From Laburnicola sp. R22_1 (Eukaryota > Ascomycota > Dothideomycetes > Pleosporales > Didymosphaeriaceae), in assembly GCA_014281115.1 (NCBI GenBank), contig JACONQ010000009.1, positions 1,984,001 through 2,048,000 on the forward strand: a stretch of 64,000 bases of DNA, read 5' to 3'. Below are positions 1 to 10,666 of the stretch, piece after piece. Made by a program: the position numbers and the translations under genes. How positions within the stretch are numbered: position 1 is the stretch's first letter; every line of letters starts with the position of its first letter. Under the pieces are notes generated by a model. That model was not told the origin of the DNA, did no database searches, and was given only the letters and a program-made list of their open reading frames with translations.

Positions 1-700
1 TCTGTGCGCATTTTTGCATAGGCAATTTGCTAGCACAAAAATGCTTAGAGATGCGCAGACATGCGCAGACTTGCGCAAATGTGCACAAATAGTTTCAATA
101 AGTAATTTTTTTAAAGCTTTATAACTTTGTTACTAGTAAAGCTATAATTTTAATTTTTTAATAGATTTATAGAGAAAATACTAATCTTTAATTATTTAAT
201 TTAAAAATACCATTTTTATTACGTAATTAGTTAGTAATTCATAAAAAACTCTTTATTTTACTAGTTATTATATATATTACGTAATATTATTATATAAATA
301 TATAGTACTAATAATATAGTATATATATAATTTTAAAAAGGTTTTAATAAAAATAAAGTAGTTAAAAAGTTATTAAAGTTTATACTTTTAAAATAGCGTT
401 CTTTGCTAAGTCACTAATTTTCGCCTAATCTAATTCTTTTAAATAATTATAAAACTATATTTTTCTATTTTTAAACCTACAAAATCTAGAATTTAGGATT
501 AGATAGAAGTTCTATATAACACGTTAGTAATTAGTACTATTATATTAACTAGTAATTACTATCTAGTAAGAGACTTTAACTTTATACTTTAAGAAATCTT
601 TTCTTTAAAAGCTTACTAAGCAGCTTACTAAGTAGCTTACTAAGATTTTTTTACATTCTAGCCAATTAAAGAGCTTTATTTGCTGACTAATCAGCATTAT
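1..700. repeat. AT-rich, RIP-like relic
   Basis: From about position 100 to 700 the sequence is very AT-rich, dominated by TA, TAA and TTA words, and has no ORF of useful length. This composition is typical of repeats mutated by RIP in filamentous ascomycetes. I cannot identify the original element. The stretch is bordered on both sides by TGCGCA-rich segments (1-90 and 760-890), which may be its ends or unrelated GC-rich remnants. Confidence 0.6.
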
Positions 701-890
701 TTTAATAGCATAGGTGCCATAGGTGCCCTAGGTGCCCTAGGTGCACTGGCGGCATAGGTGCGCATCCTTGCGCAGCCTTGCGCATGCGCACGCTAAAAAA
801 AAAGTAGTATCGCGGGTGCGCTTGGAGCGCTTTTGGTGCGCAGGCGTGCGCAGAGCCGCCCAGGTGCCACAGGTGCGCACGCGCGCTCAA
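701..890. repeat. GGTGCC / TGCGCA short-repeat cluster
   Basis: About four imperfect copies of a 9-10 bp unit, TAGGTGCCC(T), run from 709 to 746. After them come many TGCGCA palindromes up to 880. A similar TGCGCA cluster lies at 50-90, on the other side of the AT-rich relic. The only ORF here (702-890) is low-complexity translation of the repeats and I do not regard it as a gene. Confidence 0.6.
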
Positions 891-1028
891 AATTTTTCCT
901 GATGTAGCGTTGTTATACGTTGTTATACAGCATTTTACTTTACTAAATTAGGCGTGAACTTAGGCGCTAACACTAAAAACTATCTCTAATTACCTAATTA
1001 GGTAAGTTTAATAGTCTTACTACGGTTA

Positions 1029-1463
1029 CTAGCATATTACTGTACAGTTAGTTACTGCCCTAACATGCCTAACTACTGTACTGTCCACCAACAGTCGATG
1101 AACAGTCAGTGACCGGCAGTAAGACTGACTATTGGACACACTGCGCTGCACCATGACCCTCCCCAAGACAGGCCGGCCGCGGACAGCGTTCCAGTCTCCA
1201 CGCTGAACAATGGTCAGACTACCATGGACACGCAGGCCGCGGATGGTGTTGTGGTGTCCACGCTGGACGATGGTGAGATTGCCGTGGATAGTCTGGTTGT
1301 GGATGGTGCTGTCTACTCCATGCACGTTGCGCGTCGAGGACTGGGGGTTTGGTCCACGACCTGGGCGGCGGTAGGGGTGCTGGCGCGCGGGAGTGGCGCG
1401 TGTGCGACTGTTCCCGCTGTGCGAGGCATCTGGGATGGGGTGGTCCGGGGGTTCGTCAGACAT
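1029..1463 (-). CDS. Small protein with curlin-like QxGxxN repeats (hypothetical)
   Basis: This single-exon ORF encodes 144 residues. Residues 1-50 are polar, Pro/Arg-rich and probably disordered. Residues 58-111 hold three tandem repeats of 20, 20 and 19 residues. The first two share the core LTIVQRGxxN (Q67-N72 and Q87-N92); the third is degenerate (Q106-N111). The spacing and the Q-x-G-x-x-N core resemble bacterial curlin (CsgA) repeats and other beta-solenoid proteins. The last 30 residues stay beta-rich, with Cys116, Cys140 and Cys144. There is no signal peptide. The ORF sits between an AT-rich relic and an ordinary gene, with no NLR-type neighbour that would support a fungal amyloid-signalling role. 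The DNA repeat is about 60 bp, so an uninterrupted frame could partly be a by-product of repetition. Coding status is uncertain. Confidence 0.4.
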   Translation of the reverse strand: MSDEPPDHPIPDASHSGNSRTRATPARQHPYRRPGRGPNPQSSTRNVHGVDSTIHNQTIHGNLTIVQRGHHNTIRGLRVHGSLTIVQRGDWNAVRGRPVLGRVMVQRSVSNSQSYCRSLTVHRLLVDSTVVRHVRAVTNCTVIC

Positions 1464-2306
1464 ATTTGATGTTTTTGAAGGTGCTGGTGTTTGAGGTACA
1501 AGAGTTGTGTTGTGAGTACTGTGATTCTACCTAGTCGGGTATCAAGTGAAGTTGGCCGGTGTGTTGTGGTCGAGGGGTGAAAATCTTTCTGTTCGGGAAA
1601 ATATTAACCTGTATACTTTCGAGTCATCAAAATGCACTTTCACAGGAAATACCGAAATCTTGGCAAGAGGCCACTGTGAATGCGTGCTATCAACCAAGGC
1701 GTGAGCGGTGGGGTGTAGTTGAACAAGGCAAGTGAAAGATCGGATGAGATGGTATTTTGTGTACAAGGTGAAATGGAATGCCTTCCTGGTATACGCGATA
1801 GGTTTGATAGAAATATAAGGATAGACGGCAGTCTGATTGTCCATGGAATGGAAACTCGTGCAAATTAATTAGGATGGTGCCCGCTGCGGTACTTTCACCG
1901 CGTGTCATTTTTAGCAGTGGTAATGAGCAAATACGATGCCACTCACACACCTCCTCACGTTGGGTCGTATGTGGTGTTGTGTAGGCATAGCGCGTATGAT
2001 AAAGTGCAGGGTCCGAGGGCGCATGCGTCTTCAAATGGGGACACAACTCGACATGCAAGCTCTTCCTGGCGTCGGCTGAGGCACAGTAGAAGCTGCAGGA
2101 TGCGAAATCTATAAATGCAGTTCTGGGACCCCGTCTGTGGTGTCTGTGTCACAGAAATGACGCGGCCTCGTCGATCACGATCGTCCCTCTGGGAGGCAGT
2201 CAACCAGACGCCATGCCGCCGCCACCGCCCCTCTGAGGTGCCGTACGCTCGATATTTACTTCGTACAGTCCCTTCGTTCCCCGTACAAACCGCCTGAAAT
2301 TCCAAC
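1464..2306. other. Intergenic region, promoter of the 2307 gene
   Basis: I see no convincing gene here. ORFs of up to 200 codons overlap each other on both strands without domain-like features. The last 200 bp should hold the promoter and leader of the gene starting at 2307. No clear TATA box is visible. Confidence 0.5.
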
Positions 2307-3226
2307 ATGGCTGCACTCGGCCTTGCTCTCTTCCTAGGCGGCTCCGTGGTGGCGATCCCCGTCGTCACGGGCGTCGCAGAAGGCGTCGAACACCAAAAGA
2401 AGCAGAATGAAGAAGCGGCCAACGAAACGCGCATGGCCAAATTCAACGCTCTCGTGTCGTGCGACAGCAACGACGAGATCGCCGACGAAGTCGATAACGG
2501 CATTCTGGTGCTGCGGCACAACAAGGTGCGTTCTCCTCTCATTAGGTTCATCTTCATGGATGCGCTGTCCTCACGCCCGTCGCCGAGCCCTCATGCCGAC
2601 TAGCTATCGTCGCCATGCAGGTCTGGGTCGTCCCCCGCGCCGACGGCATCAAGCCAGCGCCCGCACTCGAGCTCAGCCCGCCCCTCCACGCCTTCGCCGG
2701 CTTTTACATCCAGTACCCAGACGAGGACCGCTTCCCCGCCGAGCGCGGCATGGTCTCGACCATCCAGGACGACCCGCCCATGCTCAACTGGATCTACTGC
2801 GACCGCGCCACCTACGAGCTCAAGTACGGCAACCGCAGCGCCTCGATGCCGCACATTGTCGGAGAGTGGGACTGGACCGAAGACGAGTCGTGCATTGCGC
2901 TCGACGGCTGGGAGGGCTTCGTCGCGGTAGATGAATGGGATGGCGCGGATGAAGACGACAGTACGGAATGGGGCAGAGAGGGGCTACGGTGGGCTGTATA
3001 TTACGACATGGATGACAACGGATTGAAGGGGAGGAGAAAGGGGAGAGACATGTTTGAGATTGCGCTGCAGAGGCGCCTACAGAGCGAGGAGGATCAATTG
3101 AAGCAGTTGGAGGAGGCGAACAAGAAGATGCAGGTCAAGAGTCGCGGCGGCCTGCAGACGCAGTTCACGGCACCGGCGAGGGAGCAGAAGCTGAGAGAAG
3201 AGCAGACGGCTGCGAAAAAGAAGTGA
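2307..3226 (+). CDS. Conserved fungal hypothetical protein, 274 aa
   Basis: There are two exons, 2307-2525 and 2621-3226, joined across a 95-bp intron that starts GTGCGT and ends CAG; the phase is intact. Residues 1-22 are hydrophobic with a Gly/Val-rich core and could be a signal peptide or anchor. The central part (about 95-175) contains FYIQYPDEDRF, LNWIYCDRATYELKYGNR and EWDWTEDE. I recognise this as a family widespread in ascomycetes but with no function known to me. The C-terminal 60 residues are Lys/Glu/Gln-rich and probably a coiled coil. The exon 1 start is the first ATG and follows a pyrimidine-rich leader. No catalytic motif is visible. Confidence 0.75.
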
Positions 3227-3474
3227 GTAGTATCAAGTGTCGCAGACGTACGGCGCGAGGTTTTCGTAAAGCCTTGGAAGGGACAAGTTGTTGGTCGCGA
3301 AGATTTAGGCTAAAGGAGGGTATCTATAAGAGGAAGCCTATCAGGAAAACAACAACGGACAAGAAAGCGCAATTGGAAAACCAGCGTCGGCGAAAAGAAA
3401 AAGACAAAAGAGAAAAGCACAAGCATCCGGCGTTCTTCCATTTCGTCCTTCAGCGATGCGATCGACCCCGCCGC

Positions 3475-4404
3475 TCACCAGGCCAGTCGCATCCTACTCG
3501 CACCCACAATCGTCAGCCCGGAGGTACCTGGCGAAGATGAGCGCGAAGTAGCCGGAGTCGAGCTTTGCTCGCACGCGGCCTTCCAAGTCTCGAAACACGT
3601 CTGGTGGACGGTTCGGCCACAGCCGCTCTTGCACCATACAAGACGGTCCTGATCACGGACCAAGAAAGTATCGTAACAGATGGGGCATTCATCGTCGATA
3701 GCACGGCGCCGGACGTGAGTGCGAGTGCACGTTCGAGAAGAGCTCGCAGGAATGCCGATGCGACGGCTCGATGAGGCGGAGGTACCTGGCGAAGATGAGC
3801 GCGAAGTAGCCGGAGTCGAACGTCGTGAGGAAAATGCTACAGACGATGCCGACGACGCCGACGACGCCGCAGAGGACTGCGTAGATTCCGCCCACTCGAA
3901 GCGCCCAAGTATTTCCTGCAAAATAGCCTGCATTTCCGCAAGTTCGCTGCTCCTCGAAGAAGCAGAGCTACGCGGCGAAGCCGCTCGCAAAGTCATTGGA
4001 GTCGCATTTCGCGAGCTCGACCCTGCAGCCGACGACACAGACGCCGTCGCAGACAACCGCTCAGACTCCGTAACCCCCGCGTCTCCAACCGCCTCCTCAC
4101 CCACCACCACGACACCTGCCATACGTCCCCGCCACTCGTCCACCACCTGTCTCACTTGCGTCCCGCGATGCCACCGCTTACACAGCAAGTACCCGGCCAG
4201 CTCTTCTAGCTGCGGCTGCAGTGCGTCAGCGTCTGGCTCCTGGAGCGCAATGGCGTCGAGTAGGTCGTCGCTCGCCGAGAGGTTGCAGCCTGCGATTGGA
4301 TTCCTGCATTGGCGGCGGGCGGTGTGGGCGGTGCCTACGCAGCGGGTGGAGGGTGGGATGGAGAGGGTTTGGCGGGGGGACCAGAGGGGGGTGGTGGTGG
4401 GCAT
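3475..4404 (-). CDS. Degenerate RING-type protein with N-terminal CxGT module, 309 aa
   Basis: The protein is 309 residues and intronless. Residues 23-75 contain CVGTAHTARRQC, a leucine-rich stretch and CKRWH, a Cys/His module also seen in the 10667 gene. The middle is Ser/Ala-rich low complexity. Near the C-terminus is a RING-like segment with CPIC, then CKSGCGRTVHQTCFETW. The last Cys-x-x-Cys pair expected for a RING is missing. Instead the frame runs into a second copy of STPATSRSSSPGTS. The matching DNA is a perfect 41-bp direct repeat (3521-3561 and 3779-3819) flanking the RING. The duplication probably replaced the RING end, so ubiquitin-ligase activity is doubtful. It could also be a recent pseudogene. 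Confidence 0.6.
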   Translation of the reverse strand: MPTTTPLWSPRQTLSIPPSTRCVGTAHTARRQCRNPIAGCNLSASDDLLDAIALQEPDADALQPQLEELAGYLLCKRWHRGTQVRQVVDEWRGRMAGVVVVGEEAVGDAGVTESERLSATASVSSAAGSSSRNATPMTLRAASPRSSASSRSSELAEMQAILQEILGRFEWAESTQSSAASSASSASSVAFSSRRSTPATSRSSSPGTSASSSRRIGIPASSSRTCTRTHVRRRAIDDECPICYDTFLVRDQDRLVWCKSGCGRTVHQTCFETWKAACEQSSTPATSRSSSPGTSGLTIVGASRMRLAW

Positions 4405-5160
4405 TGTTGGAGGTTGAGTGGTTGAGAGGTGTCTGGTGAGTTGAGTTGATGTTGATGTTGGTTATTTGATGGGTGAATCGATGGGGATGTAGAAGGTAGT
4501 ATATGCTTGTGGTACGTGGGTAGTCGGGAAAGAATCGTAGGCCTTTACAAGTAGAGTATACAACTTGCTTGGTAGGATAAGGTAGGATTCTTGTAGTGAT
4601 GCTTCGAGAATCCCACCTCGACACGGACGGCACACACGATATGATGTGATTCTATCCCGCACTTTGCGCATACGCCTTCGCAGCTTTATACACTATAGCA
4701 CAGCGCAGCGCAGCACACCACCGCAGCACAGCACAAGGCTACAAGCATACAAAACAAGCCGAGACAAGGCTGTCTTGCGAGTAGGTAGGGAGTAGGTAGG
4801 CTTAGACGCCCGACACGGCACGCGACAAACAGACAAACGTCCCACCACACGCTCAAAGTCTCAATACTGCATGTCTGCCTGTTTGCCAGCCCAGCGGCTT
4901 CTACCTACTTAGGTAAGTGCCTGGTTCACAATGGTTCCTCAGGTCGTGGTGTGTGCGTGGATTGTGGCTCTGTAGCTTGGCAGGGTTATGCGAGGGTGTG
5001 GCTGGTGCGGCGTGGGTTTTGGGATACGAGATGGGAGGGGTGAGGGGTGGTGGGATTGGGTAGATTTGGGCGGATGGTAGGGTAGGCGCTAGGAGGTAGG
5101 AGAGGGAGAGAAGGAGAGGGAGGATTGGGTTGTGTGTGGGGAAAGTGGTTCTGGGTGGAA
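4405..5160. other. Intergenic, strand-asymmetric GT-rich stretch
   Basis: I see no gene. The first part (4405-4680) is the probable promoter of the leftward RING-like gene. Positions 4680-4760 hold CAGCGCAGCGCAGCACA-type short repeats. Positions 4970-5160 are strongly G/T-rich on the plus strand. Motifs of the AGTAGGTAGG / CCTACCTA type occur at 4780-4800 and near 4900. Confidence 0.5.
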
Positions 5161-6190
5161 TAGAATGTGTTTAAGATCTTTAATATAGATTTGTTAAGTA
5201 CTTTATGTGTGTGTGGCGTATAAATAAATAAAGAATGTGTTTATAGGTTAGATAAACAGGTTAGAGTTATAGTATGGGATGTGCGGTATAGGTTAGAATA
5301 GGTATATTGTTTATTTCATTTATTCATTTATATTAGTTTATAGTTAACCTAACCTTTTATAAATTATAAGACTTAATAGTAAGCATAACTAAGATTTAAT
5401 AGCTAAAGTATATAAAAAAGGCGCAATTAGAATTAGCTATAGTAGGGAGCTAAAGAATAATATAATAATTATAAGAGTAGATTATATAATAGTAAACTAT
5501 AGGACAGTAACCTTAAAGTTACTATTTAACTATAGAGCTCTAAAGGGCAGTAAAATAGCCTATTAAAGGGTAGTAATAAGAAAAGTAGAATAAAAGCTAG
5601 TGCCTTATTCTTATTATAACCTACTATAAAGGCAATCTATAACTAATATAGCAACTTTAATCTCTTTTATTAATAAAACTATTATAGCTCTATTAACGTA
5701 CTATAGTAGTATAAGCAACTTTTAAACCTATATTTCTTAATTTTTTTACTTTAATAACTATTATACTAGAAGAAGTTAAATTATACGTAAAAGAGTAAAG
5801 GTATATAATATTACTAGTACCTAGGCCCTTTAGCTACTAAAGCTATACTTTAAGATCTTAGTAAAGCAAACCTATAAGTTTAACTCCCTTTACTTAAGGC
5901 TTTTTTTATAAGGGTAGTAGGTAATTAATACTAAGGTATTAATTGCACGTATATCTAAAGGCAAAAGGCCGCCCTTACTACTATTATTAAGAAGAATAAG
6001 AATTATAAGCTTAATAATAAGGAGAAAGGTATTAAGGCAAAGATCTACGCGTGGAATAAAAGGTAGATTTAAGATATGCTAGACTAGTAGCAAAAGGAGC
6101 AACCCTAAATAATTAATATAATTATTAACTTTAAACTATACACTACGTAAAACTTAACAAAGTACTTAACAGGTCTGCATCGAAGACCTT
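5160..6190. repeat. AT-rich, RIP-like transposon relic
   Basis: About 1 kb is dominated by TA-rich words with stops in all frames, between normal-composition flanks. This matches a RIP-mutated repeat copy. The run around 5930-6110 has a coding-like, Lys/Asn-rich look on the plus strand, with many TAG/TAA codons. That is what a mutated transposase or reverse transcriptase would give, but I cannot assign the family. Confidence 0.6.
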
Positions 6191-6563
6191 ATGTTGTTTA
6201 TATAAGGGAAGTGTTTAGGAAGTAGAAGACAAAAGAAAGTAATGTGTGAGGTTGATGGAGCATAGTTTGTGTTTGGAAGAGGGTTGAGATTGTTTTTTTA
6301 GACAGGCAGGGGAAGGAAGCATTTGAGGTGATAATGGGTTGTAACTGACGGTAACTACAGTAGTTCTACAACAGGTGCATCACCGTGCACCTGGGCATGT
6401 AGATAGGTACATGGGTCTATCACCCGCGAGATAAGAAACACATGACTGGTTCTCGTCCACGGCTCCACGAGACAATTAGCACATGCCCCAGAGCCGTGGT
6501 ACGGAGTTGGACAGCTCCATCGGTCAACTGTCAACTTTCGTGGCGACACGTTGTATATGTGGG

Positions 6564-6660
6564 TTTCGGCGACTGTTGTGCTTGCTGTTAAGTCTCATAA
6601 TCTGTAAAAGGTTAGGTCGACTATAAACGGATATGAATGAATAAATAAATTTCGGCGACT
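6564..6660 (+). mobile_element. Short insertion with 11-bp target duplication, LINE/SINE-tail-like
   Basis: The 11-mer TTTCGGCGACT occurs at 6564-6574 and again at 6650-6660. The 75 bp between them end in GATATGAATGAATAAATAAA, a tail of short tandem repeats. The core CTATAAACGGATAT is shared with a second copy at 14400. A direct repeat flanking a short sequence with a simple-repeat 3' tail is the form of a heavily 5'-truncated non-LTR retroelement insertion. The family is not identified. Confidence 0.5.
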
Positions 6661-8103
6661 ATTGCCGAAGCAGAGTCCTCCATCTCTCCACAAACCGTGC
6701 GAAGCCATAACTCCTCGAGACGAGACAAGCGCGCCCCTCTTGTGAACATACTTGAATTTTGCGTTCGGGACTTCGACCAGCGAATCGACTTGTGCTGAAG
6801 GATCTCGATGCCGCTGGGATGCGGGTACCCTCACCGGCTGCTGCGAATCAGCGCAACAGCCAACCTCAACACCAAACCCGCATCCGACAACGCTCTCTGC
6901 GCATCACCTGAGCAGCGCGTCCAGCGCGCTTGGCATCCTTCTCAGGTTCTACACCCTTGCCCTTGTGGAGCTGCGTAGCTGCGTCTGCTCCCGCATAATC
7001 TATTCTTGATCGCGACGCCGAGTAGCTATCATGAAGAATACTTCGCGCACGTTCCGCACACGGTATAACGCTGTGAATCAAGGTAAAGCAATGAGACTGG
7101 TTTGGCGACCATTTGGGGATACTGTTCGTGCGCATGTGCAAATCGGCCCGCCGAGTAGCTGTGCTGCAAAGTGCTGCAAACCTGGGAAGCCCGACCCACT
7201 GTGAGGAAAGTTCAAAATACTTCACCAGACACCTGGATCTGGGATTTCGCTCTTCTACCGCCAGATGGCCTGAAAACCTTCTTACAGCAGCACAGTGCGA
7301 TTCGTCGAATCACCACTTCACGCAGCAGAGTCGATGACGGTCGAAAGAAGCCATCTCGGCTGACGAACTGTCTGCTCGGCCTGCAAGCCTCTTCACTTGG
7401 CTAGGATGTCGTACGTGCCGGCGCTCGGCGCACAAGGATGGCTGAAGCTTCGGCACAATCGTTGCGTTGTGGATCACCGCCAAGCGCTCGTGGGCGTCCC
7501 TGGGCGAGAGCTTTTCCACGACCAAGTCGCGGGTGCACACCGGCTAGAAGGCTTTTTTGCGCCTTACGTGATGAGGAAACCATTTCTCTACATCAGTACA
7601 TGCTAATATGGGTCCGCTGAGGGTTGCTGTTGCACAGGCACCCCTCACGTATCTATGCACCGAGCCAATCCTAGTAGAGTGCTGGAGTCCCCCGTGGGGA
7701 TGTGGGAAATTCTCCCTCGCTCCGGTTTTCTCATTCTGACGGATTCTCCACGAAATGATTGTTTGCTTGCGTTCCACTGCGTGCCCGGTCTACTAACGAT
7801 GCTTAGTTGCCTTGGCTGCTTGAAAGTGGCTGCATTTTGCCCGCACCTTGCTCACGACCTACCACTCCGGGTAACTCGGCATCCCTTGGCTCGTCATATC
7901 GCCAGAAGTGCGGCACAAATGACCTGTACGACGGTGAAGGGTTAGTCGTGCAGCATGAGAACCCCACCAAAGGGTTCGATCTGCAGGTTATATAGGGACC
8001 CTGCTGCCCCAGGCTGAGCGCTGCACGCCTCGAGCCTGCTCAGTTTCTGTCACTTGAGCGCTTCTCTTTTGTCTTCGTTAGATTCCGGCCGTTAAGTCAC
8101 AAT
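6661..8103. other. Gene-free upstream region of the transporter gene
   Basis: Overlapping short ORFs (longest 119 codons) occur on both strands, without domains or splice support. The terminal 100 bp hold a pyrimidine-rich leader (TTTCTGTCACTTGAG, CTTCTCTTTTGTC) just ahead of the 8104 start. A decayed gene may lie at 7100-7610, but I cannot recognise one. Confidence 0.45.
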
Positions 8104-9815
8104 ATGTCGGCAGCCAATGAGCCTGCCGATCCTATTGTCAGGGGTATATTACCTACGGCTAAACAGGCCTGGAAGGACCTCTTCATCTGGAAGCAGAGGG
8201 TCGTTGTCAGGAATGAGTATGGGGAAGAGCATACTGAATGGCAAAAGCCTGAACCATTGAGGAATCCAATCAGCCTCTTTGCACAGCTTGGTGCAAAGGA
8301 CTGGCTGTATTTCGTTGTTGGTTTCGCTTCGTGGACCGCGGATGCCTTTGACTTTCACGCGCTCTCCATTCAGACGAGTAAGTAGCCTCGTGCTAAACCA
8401 ACCACTACTGAGACTATTTCTAATTGCACACAGCCAAGCTCGCTAAATACTACGGACGAACCAACACTGATATCTCGACCGCCATCACCCTCACTCTGCT
8501 CCTTCGATCCGTCGGAGCGGCAATCTTTGGTTTTGCTGGTGACAGATGGGGGCGAAAATGGCCCATGGTTGTCAACATGATCATCCTCGGGCTTTTGCAG
8601 GTTGCAACCATCTACGCTGCCACTTTCCAGCAGTTTCTTGCTGTTCGCAGTCTTTTCGGATTGTTCATGGGCGGCGTTTTCGGTAACGCGATAGCCATGG
8701 CACTAGAAAACTGCCCGTAAGTTCAGCATTTCTTTATGTGTGGCTGATCGTTGAAGCTGACCATTACTGCAGTACCAATGCCCGTGGCCTTATGAGCGGC
8801 ATCCTCCAGCAAGGATATTCGTTCGGTTATGTCTTAGCAGCATGCGCGAATCTTGCCGTGGGCGGATCGACGAATTCCTGGAAGACGATTTTCTGGGCGG
8901 GCGCAGGACTCTCGATTGGTGTGGGCCTCATTCGCATCTTGTTCCCCGAGTCAAAGCAATTCATCGAAGCGCGCAAGGCCGGAAAGCGCGCCCACGCACC
9001 AGGTGTGTTCTGGGCCGAGACGAAAAAGATGCTGAGGCAAGAGTGGAAGATGTGTGTTTACTGCATTATCTTGATGACATGGGTGAGTTATCCAGACCCT
9101 CATCTTATTCCAAACATATAAACTAACAGTTCAACAGTTCAACTACTATTCGCATACCAGCCAAGACTCCTACACCACCTTCATGATTGAACAGAAGGAG
9201 CTCTCGTCGAAAGGAGCGACGCGCGCATCCATTCTCATGAAGACGGGCGCCTGCGTCGGCGGCACGATAATCGGCTACCTCTCACAATGGTTCGGTCGAC
9301 GACGAACAATCATCTGCTCCGCATTAATGTCCGCTTTCCTCATCCCAGCCTGGATCATCCCCACCACCGAATCAGGCCTATCCGCCTCTGGCTTCTTCAT
9401 CCAATTCTTCGTCCAAGGAGCCTGGGGCGTCATCCCCATCCACCTAAACGAGCTCTCCCCTCCCGCCTTCCGCTCCAGTTTCCCGGGTATCACGTACCAG
9501 CTCGGAAACATGATTTCGTCCCCTTCGGCGCAAATCGTCAATGCGATTGCCGAGAGCCACTTCGTCAAGTCTACGAAGACGGGGGAGCCGGTCGATGCGT
9601 ATGGGCCGACTATGGGGATTGCGACGGCTATTATTGCGCTGGGGATTGTGACGACGGCGGCGTTTGGGCCGGAGAGGAAGGGCCGCCATTTTGAGACTGT
9701 GGGGCCGCCGATTGGGGTGGATGTTGGGAAGGACGTTGAGGAGGGGCGGGGTAGTGATGAGAAGGCGGGGTCGGAGCTGGTCGAGGTGGTCGAGGTTGCT
9801 GATGAGAAGAAGTAG
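8104..9815 (+). CDS. Jen1-like monocarboxylate/proton symporter (MFS)
   Basis: Four exons (8104-8377, 8434-8716, 8773-9082, 9138-9815) join in phase to give 514 aa; introns are 55-56 bp with GTAAGT/GTGAGT donors. The sequence is a sugar/acid-transporter-type MFS protein with about 12 membrane spans. It contains DRWGRKWP after TM2-3 and ADAFDFHALS near TM1. It also has NYYSHTSQDSYTT, which fits the Jen family signature NXX(S/T)HX(S/T)QDXXXT. Jen1 proteins import lactate, pyruvate and related short-chain acids at the plasma membrane, usually under glucose derepression. The N-terminal 60 residues and the Glu-rich C-terminal tail are cytosolic. Substrate is inferred from family; a dicarboxylate (Jen2-like) preference is possible. 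Confidence 0.9.
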
Positions 9816-10666
9816 ATACTGGCTGTGTGCTTTGTGCGGTGTTGGTATGCGTGTAGATGTGTGCTCATGCTGCGAACGATAGTCAATGGTTATATAGATA
9901 TCGCGCGTAACGAATGGTACGGAGAATGATAACTACAGCGTATTATGTTCGTCATGTGTGTCTCTCTATTTTCTCAATCTGGCACACTGTCTGCATGCAG
10001 CTCTAAACAAGCGGACGATTTCACCACTTCGCAGCTTTAGATTAGGTTTACAGTATCCAGAAAACTTCTTCGTGCTGGTTATTTCAATGCAGAAAGGTGA
10101 GTTGGGAGGCAAGGGTTATACATGTATTAGTATTGCGAGTATTCCTGCTCGAAGTGCGGTGGAGAGGGCAAGCAGAATTAATATTTGTTGTTAATTCATG
10201 AGAGGAAGGGAATTCATAATTTGTCAACTGAGGACGCCGTCGTTTATTATTACTAGGACTGTGAAGAAGTCAGTTGAATCTGGGGTGAAGTAGACTCCTG
10301 ACTGACGTGGTGTAAATCTTATCGCGAGTGAAGTAGACTTTTGCTTACCTGATAATAAAATCAAGAGTGAAGTAGACTCAATACTTGTATGAAACCTAGG
10401 TGAATAGCAAACACCATTTTCCTGCCCCCTACTTAAGCCCTTCAACCCCCGCACTCCCACTTCTTTCTTCTCTAAGCCTGTCCACATCTCCGCACACAGG
10501 TTTCACTCACCCACATACTTCATTCCCGTTAGTTACCACTGTTTGAACAACCCGCTAACTCAACCACAAAGTTCAGCAAAACAAACCACCACCCCAAGCG
10601 CTCTTCGACGCGCAAGCCACCACCAAACAAAATCACCACAACCCCGCAAAACCGCACACGCCCACA
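9816..10666. other. Intergenic, with three GTGAAGTAGACT repeats
   Basis: The 12-mer GTGAAGTAGACT occurs at 10285-10296, 10328-10339 and 10367-10378, all direct and about 40 bp apart. The rest is the 3' flank of the transporter gene and the promoter side of the 10667 gene. The promoter side includes a C/T-rich leader near 10430-10500 and an A/C-rich stretch before the start codon. No ORF here is convincing. Confidence 0.5.

Noticed and set aside
7310..7606. Overlapping ORFs on both strands near 7.4 kb as a gene
   Set aside because: None has a motif, splice links or a consistent frame; treated as gene-free.
9275..9886. 203-codon minus ORF antisense to the Jen1-like gene
   Set aside because: It is a shadow of the sense frame; the sense strand has the transporter signature and splice sites.
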